In this document: positions 25,395-32,665 of the stretch, in pieces | Numbering within the stretch: the stretch's first letter is position 1 | Layout: each line of letters begins with the position of its first letter | NCBI RefSeq assembly: GCF_029946185.1 | Contig: NZ_JAQSEA010000152.1 | Coordinates: 1 to 36,999, forward strand | From: Prosthecobacter sp. | GTDB lineage: Bacteria; Verrucomicrobiota; Verrucomicrobiia; Verrucomicrobiales; Verrucomicrobiaceae | Direction: 5' to 3' | Length of the DNA stretch: 36,999 nt | Notes under the pieces: model-generated | The model's database searches: none | Told to the model about the DNA's origin: nothing | Seen by the model: only the letters and a program-made list of their open reading frames with translations | Program-made: the position numbers and the translations under genes

Positions 25395-26384
25395 ATGAAC
25401 ATCACACGCGCCTTCCATCGATTCGCCTTTTGTGCCTTCGCCCTCGTCTCCTTGCCTTTGGCCGCAGGTGCCGCAGACGCAGCCAAGACCTTGAACGTCC
25501 TCTTCATCGGCAACAGCTTCACGGCCCGGCACAATCTCTCCACCGTGGTCAAAGCCATGGCGGAGGCTGGCAATCCAGGGCTGACCTTCAACCGCACCGA
25601 CGTCATCTACGGCGGCCGCACCTTGAAAGATCACTGGCGGCTGGGAACACAGAACATCGTCAAACAATCCACCCTCACCGAGGCCGAGGAGAAGGCCACC
25701 ATCGCAGCACTCGAAAAAGATGTCGCCGACAACCCCAAGGACAAGTACGCCCCAAGCGCCCTCGCACGCCATCGTGAGCTGCTCCCCAAGATCGAAACCA
25801 ATCGCCAGCCCTGGGACATCATCGTGCTGCAATCCTATCGCGACGACCTCGATGGAGACCCCACGCCGTACGCCGAGTTTGCTCCGAAGTTCGCCGAACT
25901 CGCCAAAGCCCAGGGTGCCCGCGTAATCCTGTACGAAACCACCCCTGCCACTCAGAACGATAAAGCCCTCACCACCCCACCCGACCCCGCTCCCATCCTC
26001 GCCAAGGAGCGCGCCATTGCCGCGCTGGCCAATCGCATTGACGCAGCCGTCGCGCCCATGGCGCTCGTGGCCCAGCGCTGCCAGACGCAGCGGCCAGATC
26101 TGACCCTGCGCTTCGTCAATGATGCGCATCTCAATCAGACCATGGCCTACCTCACAGCTTGCACGCTCTATGCCGCCCTCTTCAATCAAAGCCCCATCGG
26201 CCTGCCCATCGACACAGTCACGGACATCCGCAGCCAGGAAAAACCCGCCCATTACAAAACCAAAGACCGCGACGGCAACCCCATCACCCGCAAGTTCAAT
26301 GACAAAGATCGCGCCGACCTCCAGCGCATCGCCTGGGAAGGCTGGTCAGAGTTTCAGAAGCTGCGTGAGAAGAGCGGCAAATAA
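25395..26384 (+). CDS. Secreted SGNH/GDSL-type hydrolase-like protein
   Basis: ATG 25395 gives a signal peptide (ITRAFHRFAFCAFALVSLPL, mature near AADAAKT). The 329-residue product starts its fold with VLFIGNSFTARHNL, in which Ser41 of GNSFT is the expected nucleophile (block I of SGNH enzymes). WDIIVLQSYRDD takes the place of the block III/GxND region. FVNDAHLNQTMAYLTAC gives a DxxH-like block V with Asp and His about 240-247 (NDAHLN). It is likely a periplasmic esterase or acetyl-esterase of unknown substrate. The longer upstream frame lacks a signal sequence and is rejected. The convergent TIM-barrel gene ends 3 bases away. Confidence 0.82.
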   Translation: MNITRAFHRFAFCAFALVSLPLAAGAADAAKTLNVLFIGNSFTARHNLSTVVKAMAEAGNPGLTFNRTDVIYGGRTLKDHWRLGTQNIVKQSTLTEAEEKATIAALEKDVADNPKDKYAPSALARHRELLPKIETNRQPWDIIVLQSYRDDLDGDPTPYAEFAPKFAELAKAQGARVILYETTPATQNDKALTTPPDPAPILAKERAIAALANRIDAAVAPMALVAQRCQTQRPDLTLRFVNDAHLNQTMAYLTACTLYAALFNQSPIGLPIDTVTDIRSQEKPAHYKTKDRDGNPITRKFNDKDRADLQRIAWEGWSEFQKLREKSGK

Positions 26385-26386
26385 TT

Positions 26387-27295
26387 TCAGCCCACCTTCG
26401 CCAGCGCACCCGCCAGCACCGCATGGCACTTCTTCGCCGCCGCCACAGGCTCATACCCCGGCTTGCTAAAAATCTGCCCGCTCACCTCCACCACCACGGG
26501 GCCGTGGTAGCCATGCTGTTTCAGCGCGGTGAAATACTTCACATAATCCGTCTTCCCCTCGCCCGGCAGCAAAAATTGGAACTTCGCCGCATCACCGCTG
26601 GCGTCTTTGACGTGGATGAACTTCGTGCGCGGCAGCAGCAGCTTCATGCTTTCCTCCATGTCGATGCCCTGCAGCTCAAAGTGGCTGTAATCATACGTCA
26701 CCTGAATGGCCGGTGACTTCACCTGCTCCAGCAGCCACAGCAGACGCTCCGGCGAGTTCACCGCGCTGCCCACATGCGCTTTGATCGCGATCGTGGTCTT
26801 CTCCTTCTCCGCCGTCTCAGCCCAGCCATGCAAGCGTTCCACCATGCCCGCCTTCTGCTGCTCCCACATCGCCGGTTTGCCACCGCACACCGTCTCGATG
26901 ATCGGCGGCTGCGCCCCATTCATATCCCGCGCCACCTGCGCCGCATCGCGGATGCTCTGCAGATTCAGCGCATGTGCCTTGTCATCCGCCGTGAGACTCA
27001 GGTTCACCATCAGGCACGGCAGATCCAGCTTCAGCTCCATGAGCTGCTTCTTTGCCTCCGCCCGCGCATCCGTCGTGAAAACCGTCGGCGCACTTGGAAA
27101 TCCCGCATTCAGAGCCAGCTCCACATTCGCATAACCAATCTCCGCACACGTTTTGAGCGCATCACTCAAAGTCAGCGTCTTCATCCCATACAAACTGAAA
27201 CCCAGACTGACACCTCCCGGCGCAGCCGCCCGCGCAAAATGTGGAAGGGCAGCAAACCCCAGGGCAGTGTGAAGAAAATGGCGGCGTGTAGACAT
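26387..27295 (-). CDS. Sugar phosphate isomerase/epimerase-like TIM-barrel protein (Tat signal)
   Basis: The 302-residue product starts with a Tat-type signal (MSTRRHFLHTALGFAALPHF), implying export in folded form, as is common for the xylose-isomerase-like (AP_endonuc_2) proteins of Verrucomicrobia and Planctomycetes. TIM-barrel metal-site candidates are the Glu in YANVELALNAGF, the Asp/His in TYDYSHFELQGID, the His in FIHVKDASG and the Glu in PVVVEVSG. The reaction is probably an isomerisation or epimerisation of a sugar, but it cannot be named. It is divergent from the next gene. It and the SGNH gene stop 3 bases apart. Confidence 0.88.
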   Translation of the reverse strand: MSTRRHFLHTALGFAALPHFARAAAPGGVSLGFSLYGMKTLTLSDALKTCAEIGYANVELALNAGFPSAPTVFTTDARAEAKKQLMELKLDLPCLMVNLSLTADDKAHALNLQSIRDAAQVARDMNGAQPPIIETVCGGKPAMWEQQKAGMVERLHGWAETAEKEKTTIAIKAHVGSAVNSPERLLWLLEQVKSPAIQVTYDYSHFELQGIDMEESMKLLLPRTKFIHVKDASGDAAKFQFLLPGEGKTDYVKYFTALKQHGYHGPVVVEVSGQIFSKPGYEPVAAAKKCHAVLAGALAKVG

Positions 27296-27442
27296 GAAGG
27301 ATTAGGTTGGTCAGCTTGTTGGATAAACTAACGGGCCCTGCATTCCTTGCATGAGAAGTTTCGCCCTTCGTCAGGAAGGAATTTCATAATCTGCCGTACT
27401 TCACCCATGAGCCGTCAGCCTCATGCGACAGAAACAAGACCC

Positions 27443-28147
27443 ATGAAGCGCGTGCATCACATCCACATCATGGGCCTCTTAATGGCTATGACTCTGCATG
27501 CCGCAGAAACCGTTCCGCAAGCCATGCCACCCGCCGATGATGGCGCAATCCCTCGTGCAGTGAACATGGAGGCTTTCGAAGCCCTCGTCACAAATTCCCC
27601 CTTCACCCGCTCCCTCGGCGTTTCCGATTCACTCATCCTCACCGGTGTCGCGCATTTCGAAAACGACACCTTCGCCACCCTCCTCGACACCAAAACCTTC
27701 GAGTCCCACGTCGTCTCCAAAAACCCCAACTTCCAGGGCTGGCAGTTGGTCGACGTAGGCGGCCATAGCGCCGAGATCCAGACCTGGTCGGCCAAAATCC
27801 AAATCCCCGGCGGCGAAGTTATCTCCGTCCGCTACCAAAAACCACCGCCCAAACCCGCTCAGATCAAATCGGCTGGCAGCAGTTCCGGCGGCAACTCCTC
27901 ACCACTGACTTCCACTCAGCTCAACGAAGCAAAAACCGCCGCCCTAAACTACAAAGAAGGCTTCTCCTCAGACGGCTACCCCAAAGCCCCGCCCCCCGAG
28001 ATGGTCGCCAAACTCTCCCGCCTCAGCACCTCCCAGCGCGAGACCATCAACCAACAAATGCTCGGCCTTCGCAACCAAGGCCTCGGCCTCAACGACCGCC
28101 GCAAAATCTACGAAGGCCTCGTGGATCGCTCCTTGCAGCGGCGGTGA
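27443..28147 (+). CDS. Secreted protein of unknown function
   Basis: Of several starts, ATG 27443 gives a clear signal peptide (MKRVHHIHIMGLLMAMTLHA) and is preferred over ATG 27347 and 27407, which add polar residues. The 234-residue product has a small beta domain (FTRSLGVSDSLILTGVAHFE, TKTFESHVVSKNPNFQGWQ, IQIPGGEVISVRYQ), then a Pro/Ser/Gly linker. It ends with a helical region (MVAKLSRLSTSQRETINQQM, RKIYEGLVDRSLQ). This layout recurs in exported verrucomicrobial proteins, but I know no function for it. It stops 7 bases from the stop of the convergent serine hydrolase. Confidence 0.7.
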   Translation: MKRVHHIHIMGLLMAMTLHAAETVPQAMPPADDGAIPRAVNMEAFEALVTNSPFTRSLGVSDSLILTGVAHFENDTFATLLDTKTFESHVVSKNPNFQGWQLVDVGGHSAEIQTWSAKIQIPGGEVISVRYQKPPPKPAQIKSAGSSSGGNSSPLTSTQLNEAKTAALNYKEGFSSDGYPKAPPPEMVAKLSRLSTSQRETINQQMLGLRNQGLGLNDRRKIYEGLVDRSLQRR

Positions 28148-28154
28148 ATCTTCG

Positions 28155-29324
28155 TCACCTCCCCAGCGCCTTCGCCGCCGCGTTTTGAAACGCCTCACGC
28201 ACCGGGCTGGCGTCGCTGTTGGGGAAGTTCGCGCGCTGCACCATCAGCACATAGATAAGCCCCTTCTTCGGATCAATCCATGCCTGCGTCCCCCAGGCAC
28301 CGCCATGACCGAAGGTCCCCGGCGAAAGCATTTCCGCCAGCCCCGCATGCGGCTCCTTCAGCACACACACGCCGATCCCCCACCCGTAGTTCTTGCCATG
28401 ACTGCCGAACTCCTGCTTCTGGAAAAAGCCGCAGGGCAGATCGCCCGTGTGCACTGATGAGAGAATCTTCACCGCCTCAGGACTCAGGATGCGCTTGCCA
28501 TCCAGCATACCACCACTCAGCAGCATCTGGCAGAAGCGCGTATAATCCTTCGCGCAGGAATACAATCCGCCATTGCCCTGCGGCGGACGGCCCCGTTTCC
28601 CGAAGCCCCCGCGTGGCGGCACCGCCTCCAGCTTGCCCGTGTCCTTGTTTTTCGCATAACCCGTCGCCATCTCCCCCCACTGCGCATCCGTGGGATAAAA
28701 AGTCGTATTCGTCATCCCGAGCGGATCAAACACACGCTTCTGCAAAAACTCGTCAAACGTCATCCCGCTGATCACCTCCACGATCCGTGCCGCCGCGTTG
28801 ATGCCGGACTGGCAGTACTGCCACTTGGCACCCGGCTCATATTGCATTGGCGTCGCCAGCCAGATCGGCACCAGATCCGCGAGCGTATGCGCCTCCTGCG
28901 CCTTCACTCCACTCGCCTCACCCAACCCCGAGGTGTGCGTCAAAATCTGCGTAATCGTGAGATTCGCCGCTTTGCCCGCAGGCGTCTTCAGCCCAGCAAA
29001 TTCCGGCAGATACTTCGCCACCGGGTCCGCAATGTTCAGCTTCCCCTCATCCTGCAGCATCATGATCGCCACCCCCGTGACCGGCTTCGTCATCGATGCA
29101 ATCCAGCACATCGTATCCACGCTCATCGCCTTCTGCTTTTCCACGTCCGCCATCCCATTTGCTTCCAGATGCACCACCCCATCCTTCTTCGCCACCCCCG
29201 TCACCACCCCCGCCACTTCCCCCTTCTCAATCATCCCCCGCATCGCCTCCCCAATGCCACGAAGTTTGGGTGTGTCCGCAAAGGCGACCGACGAGAGAAC
29301 AAAAGGAAAGAGGAGCGTGCGCAT
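28155..29324 (-). CDS. Class C beta-lactamase-like serine hydrolase
   Basis: ATG 29324 gives a signal peptide (MRTLLFPFVLSSVAFA) and is chosen over 29351. The 389-residue product belongs to the beta-lactamase/AmpC-EstB superfamily. It has SMTK (SxxK, 77-80, WIASMTKPVTGVA), the Tyr motif YCQ (170-172, KWQYCQSGINAAARIVE), LTHTSGLG, and HGG near the C-terminus (GTFGHGGAWGTQAWID) in place of KTG. HGG is usual for esterases and D-aminopeptidase-like members, so an esterase or peptidase is more likely than antibiotic resistance. It is probably periplasmic. KAP NTPase ends 75 bases upstream on the same strand. Confidence 0.9.
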   Translation of the reverse strand: MRTLLFPFVLSSVAFADTPKLRGIGEAMRGMIEKGEVAGVVTGVAKKDGVVHLEANGMADVEKQKAMSVDTMCWIASMTKPVTGVAIMMLQDEGKLNIADPVAKYLPEFAGLKTPAGKAANLTITQILTHTSGLGEASGVKAQEAHTLADLVPIWLATPMQYEPGAKWQYCQSGINAAARIVEVISGMTFDEFLQKRVFDPLGMTNTTFYPTDAQWGEMATGYAKNKDTGKLEAVPPRGGFGKRGRPPQGNGGLYSCAKDYTRFCQMLLSGGMLDGKRILSPEAVKILSSVHTGDLPCGFFQKQEFGSHGKNYGWGIGVCVLKEPHAGLAEMLSPGTFGHGGAWGTQAWIDPKKGLIYVLMVQRANFPNSDASPVREAFQNAAAKALGR

Positions 29325-29399
29325 GGTGGTGGGGCTGTTAAACGGAGCCAAGACACCATTGTTGTCGGCTTGTGGTCCCAGCGTTAAAAATCTCTTTGT

Positions 29400-31682
29400 T
29401 CATTGTGCCTCAGTAGCGTTTGGCTCTTTCATTTTATCCTCCCTTTCCCGAATGCTGTCTAGACAGGCCCAACCAACTCCTTGGAGGGTGAGGCATTCGA
29501 AGTCATCAGAAGGCAGTTCGAGTCCATGTGGCTTCTTTGGCAAGTCTTTTAAGATCAGCTTGAGTGCTAACATAGGAATAATTTTTTCTACCTCACTCAG
29601 TCCCTTGTCGCCGTTCCACTGCCAGCAGGCTGCTTTGTGACTCTCGCTTGATACGAAAGTACAACCAGCAACAAGGAACTGTAGCGCGACGTCAGGGTTC
29701 TCTTTGGCCAGTTTGTGAACTCGCGCTGCGAGATCGGGTATCTGGAGATTTCTACAAATGGACCAGACCATTTTGCAGATAAGGTTATTTGATTGAGGGG
29801 AAAAGCCGCTCTCATAAGCTTCAATGCTTTGTTGAGCTAGTTCCTCATCAAACGGCGAAGGCTGGCGCTGCTCTTCTCCTTCCTTGGCACGGAAGTTTAG
29901 GTAATCAGCGGTCGCTACATGATCAAAAAAAACGAAGTTCCATCTGAGGTTTTTGGTCGCTTTGACGATTTCGGTTGCTATCGCGATCTGCTTCTTTTTA
30001 TCGTTCGTCTTCTTTATGACAGTGTTGATCATCGCGGTCGCTTGGTGCCAGAGGCTCCAAGCAGAATCGACGCCCTCTTCTTCTGGAAAAGTTGAAGCGA
30101 CCTCAGCGATGATATTTAATGGCAAAACGCTGTCCTGTCTTGCGATCAAAAAGTCCCCCAGTTTTTTGAAGAATACCCGGAAATAAGGTTTGCCCAGATG
30201 ATTCTTTAACGCCTCGACGGCTTGGGACTTTTTCTCCGAATTGATTGCTAAATCTAGCCAGTCTTCGACATCGGCATCAGCGACATCGCGTGTTTTATGC
30301 ACTGCGCCAGAATAATAGCGCCAGAAGTAATAATTTGGAGAGCAAATGCGTTTTGCCCGTTCGTTTTCCTCCTCTTCATCACGGGAATAAAAATCACCGA
30401 GCTGAGGAAACCAGCGAATAAGCGCTTCCTCGATTGGCTTTTGCGGTAAAAAAGGTGATGTCTGAATGAGATTAACGAGATCTCGAACAATTTTTGCCTT
30501 TTGTTCGCGAGTTTTTTGATTGTCGGCGTCTTCATTCATCATGGTTTCGATGAAAGGTCTGGAGATGTTCTTCTCCAGATTTGGAATCACCTCAGGCAGG
30601 GCAAGGTAAAGCTGGGGATGCAAAAGCCGGGTGGCCTCCAAAAGCAGCACATCGCCTGCGTTTACTTCATCCGGCAACAACCCGAGTGCAAAAGCAAAAG
30701 CATTTTCGATGGATTTCACAGTGCGCGGCGTCTTGATGTGATGGAGGTGGAGCGCACGGAAAATACTTTTCGTGCGTTCTTCGTCCTGAGGGTCTGGTTC
30801 AGTTGGTTTGGATTTTTGAGCAGTTCCTAGAGCCTTGGCGCGTTCTTTAAGCTCCCTGCGCCAGACAGCCTTGAAACGTTGCATGACATAATCGTCAAGA
30901 ACGTCATCGGGAATTTTGGGGACTGAGAGTCGCACATTCACTATCTTTTCAATGTATCGGCGGCCACCCTCTATGCCGCCGCCGATACGTTTGCCGATCA
31001 CATCGCTTACATGCTCGTCATCCATGGCAATGATGAAAGTGGTGTTGGGCAGATCCACGATCAGCTTCAGTGCGCGGAAGAGTAGCATGATGTCATCCGG
31101 ATCGAGCCGGTCCACATCATCCAGCAGCATGATGACTCGAACGCCCGTTTTGGCGAGATACTCACGGGTTGTTTGACGAACGGCATCCAGATGAATCTCA
31201 AATTGTTCGGGCGAAATGGTGGAAAAAAACCCTTCAAGCAATGAACCTGTTCCTGGTGCCAGCCAGTTACATATTAGGGCAGTGCGTTTTATCCATTTCG
31301 GCAAGAGCTTAAGTATCGCTTGAGAAGCGCTTAGCGGACTCTTTTCGTTGATCGAAGTTACGAGGCGCTCGAACAAATGAAAAAGAAGCTGATCTTCCCC
31401 TGCATATCGCCAAGGATTGAACGTCGTAATCCGGCAATTTTTGATATGTGGTGATTCGTCCCGGGTGGTTGCGGCTACGGCGTCCTGGATGTATCGAAGT
31501 ATCGTGCTTTTGCCTCCTCCCCAAGGATTGACGATAGAGACGACCAACGGGTTGCCCCCACGCTCATCTATGATCAGTCGAGTCAGACGGTCTGAAAAGC
31601 TTCGCCTCTCAAACTCATCTTTAGCCGCTGCTTCATCATAACTAAAAAAGGTATTTGTCTCGGGACTGCGAAATATATCCAT
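29400..31682 (-). CDS. KAP-family P-loop NTPase
   Basis: The 760-residue product has a KAP-type Walker A (VNPWGGGKST, Lys58, about 51-60; KAP family typically GxWGxGKS) and Walker B (VIMLLDDVDRLDPDDI, about 183-198). It also has FNPWRYAGEDQLLFHLFERL (about 88-107) and VDLPNTTFIIAMDDEHVSDV. A long helical C-terminal region (about 400-760) has no recognised domain. Hydrophobic residues 133-150 could be a weak membrane insert. KAP NTPases include phage-exclusion proteins such as PifA and are frequent in defence islands. The gene is visibly poorer in G+C than its neighbours, with many T/A-rich stretches, which suggests recent transfer. It is 68 bases downstream of the mutS-tail ORF on the same strand. 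Confidence 0.88.
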   Translation of the reverse strand: MDIFRSPETNTFFSYDEAAAKDEFERRSFSDRLTRLIIDERGGNPLVVSIVNPWGGGKSTILRYIQDAVAATTRDESPHIKNCRITTFNPWRYAGEDQLLFHLFERLVTSINEKSPLSASQAILKLLPKWIKRTALICNWLAPGTGSLLEGFFSTISPEQFEIHLDAVRQTTREYLAKTGVRVIMLLDDVDRLDPDDIMLLFRALKLIVDLPNTTFIIAMDDEHVSDVIGKRIGGGIEGGRRYIEKIVNVRLSVPKIPDDVLDDYVMQRFKAVWRRELKERAKALGTAQKSKPTEPDPQDEERTKSIFRALHLHHIKTPRTVKSIENAFAFALGLLPDEVNAGDVLLLEATRLLHPQLYLALPEVIPNLEKNISRPFIETMMNEDADNQKTREQKAKIVRDLVNLIQTSPFLPQKPIEEALIRWFPQLGDFYSRDEEEENERAKRICSPNYYFWRYYSGAVHKTRDVADADVEDWLDLAINSEKKSQAVEALKNHLGKPYFRVFFKKLGDFLIARQDSVLPLNIIAEVASTFPEEEGVDSAWSLWHQATAMINTVIKKTNDKKKQIAIATEIVKATKNLRWNFVFFDHVATADYLNFRAKEGEEQRQPSPFDEELAQQSIEAYESGFSPQSNNLICKMVWSICRNLQIPDLAARVHKLAKENPDVALQFLVAGCTFVSSESHKAACWQWNGDKGLSEVEKIIPMLALKLILKDLPKKPHGLELPSDDFECLTLQGVGWACLDSIREREDKMKEPNATEAQ

Positions 31683-31750
31683 TGCTGAGGTGTGACCCCA
31701 TATTTGACCTATGGCAAGAGCCCGTTTTCACGTGCTTGCGGCGAATACTT
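31683..31750 (-). other. Short gap before KAP, with a repeated TGACC motif
   Basis: On the plus strand the gap contains GTGACCCCATATTTGACCTAT, with TGACC twice in 16 bases. The same phrase seems familiar to me from intergenic repeats of related genomes, but only one copy is in the window. It may instead carry the KAP promoter. No confident promoter was assigned. Confidence 0.3.
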
Positions 31751-31993
31751 CTACCCAAACAACACCATCTGCCCCGCCGCCTCATCACTCACCGCCTTCT
31801 TCCTAGCCTTCGCCGGCACACTCGTCGCCACCGGCACCTCCTTCACGCTCTCCGCCGGCTGATGCCCCGCCTCAAGCTGCTGCAGCACCTCCTTCACGCG
31901 ATCAATCACCCCCTCCGACAAACCCGCGAGTCTCGTCACCAGAATCTCATAACGCTTCTCCGTGCAGCCGGGGATTGAGATCGGCGTCTTCAT
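31751..31993 (-). CDS. MutS C-terminal-tail ORF (80 residues), coupled to vapC
   Basis: ATG 31993 overlaps the vapC stop by four bases (ATGA). The first seven residues (MKTPISI) are new. The remaining 73 copy the MutS C-terminus over 219 bp. The first 26 of these have 7 amino-acid changes, including loss of the conserved SYG (KRYEI in place of KSYGI). The last 47 are identical to MutS, ending GQMVLFG, where QMVLF fits the beta-clamp-binding consensus QxxLF. In those 47 codons all seven nucleotide differences are silent. It has no ATPase region. It could be a clamp-binding peptide or a mere duplication scar; the silent-only pattern favours function or very recent loss of MutS context. Confidence 0.55.
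   Translation of the reverse strand: MKTPISIPGCTEKRYEILVTRLAGLSEGVIDRVKEVLQQLEAGHQPAESVKEVPVATSVPAKARKKAVSDEAAGQMVLFG
31754..31972 (-). repeat. Direct repeat copy A of the mutS 3' end
   Basis: These 219 bp align without gaps to 32669-32887 (constant offset 915), with 21 differences by hand count: 7 in the last 141 bp and 14 in the first 78 bp (minus-strand order). Homology stops just outside both ends. The vapBC pair lies between the two copies. Confidence 0.93.
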
Positions 31994-32391
31994 GCCTGAA
32001 TGATCGTCATCAGATCGGCCAGTTCATCGAAGTGGGCATCCTTGCAGTAAAGGGGCAGACCATGGCTTTTGGCGGTGGCGGCGATCCAGAGGTCGTTTTC
32101 GGGGATGGGCTTGCCTTTGATGGCGAGAGCCTGCTTCAGTTCGGCATATACGGTGGCGGTGGCGTCATCGGGCAAGAGAAGAACGACCTCGCGGGAGAAG
32201 CGCTCCCATTGCTCGATGGCACGGCGGCTGTTGCCAGCGCGCTGGAGGCCGAAGCGCATTTCTCCGAGTGCTGTGAGAGGGAGGTAAAGCTCCGTGGCCG
32301 CCTTGAGCTTGGCGGCAATCACAGGATCAGCCGTCCGCATGTGAAGGACGATGATACTGCTGTCGAGGGCGAGGCTACCAGGCGTTTTCAT
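31990..32391 (-). CDS. vapC: PIN-domain toxin, VapC type
   Basis: A 133-residue PIN ribonuclease. The acidic site is Asp10 (GSLALDSSIIVLHM), Glu44 (LPLTALGEMRFGLQ), Asp100 (IPENDLWIAATAKSHGLP) and Asp118 (KDAHFDELADL), all at the expected spacing. Length is normal for VapC. Its ATG at 32391 overlaps the antitoxin gene by 17 bases, and its TGA overlaps the start of the MutS-tail ORF, so three genes are translationally coupled. The first codons ATGAAAACGCC are nearly repeated at the start of the MutS-tail ORF (ATGAAGACGCC). The toxin probably cleaves RNA until held by its antitoxin; the target is unknown. Confidence 0.9.
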   Translation of the reverse strand: MKTPGSLALDSSIIVLHMRTADPVIAAKLKAATELYLPLTALGEMRFGLQRAGNSRRAIEQWERFSREVVLLLPDDATATVYAELKQALAIKGKPIPENDLWIAATAKSHGLPLYCKDAHFDELADLMTIIQA

Positions 32392-32590
32392 CTACGGTGC
32401 TGCATTCGGCCAGAGCGGTTTCTAGTGCTGCACCTTCTTCACCTGCGAGGCTTCCTGAGGTGGCATCGATCATGTGCTCGCGGCGCACACGGCGCTCTTC
32501 AATGAGGGCGTGAATGTAATCCGCCGTTTCCTCCAGCCGGTCGGCGGGCATGCGGCGCAGTTCGTCAATGAAAGGCAATGCGGTCGTCAT
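32375..32590 (-). CDS. vapB: VapB-type antitoxin-like protein
   Basis: The 71-residue product starts MTTALPFIDELRRMPADRLE, continues with a helical segment ETADYIHALIEERRVRREHM and ends in an acidic tail (EEGAALETALAECSTVDENAW). This is the usual plan of small antitoxins of the VapB/DUF2281-like kind: an N-terminal segment ahead of a helix, and an acidic or aromatic C-terminus that occupies the toxin groove. It overlaps vapC by 17 bases. The upstream gap to the mutS stop is 75 bases, so the promoter may lie there or transcription may read through from mutS. Confidence 0.8.
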   Translation of the reverse strand: MTTALPFIDELRRMPADRLEETADYIHALIEERRVRREHMIDATSGSLAGEEGAALETALAECSTVDENAW

Positions 32591-32665
32591 GTCTGGAGAT
32601 TACCTGCATTGGCAGGGATTGTCGAGATGCTTCCATACGACGGCCTGGAGCCTCGGAACTCCTGA
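32591..32665 (-). other. Gap between mutS stop and vapB
   Basis: The gap contains an imperfect inverted repeat near 32603-32617 (CTGCATTGGCAG on the plus strand, CTGC..GCAG arms). It has no similarity to the sequence beside the other repeat copy. It is a candidate promoter/operator of the vapBC-tail unit. Confidence 0.3.
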
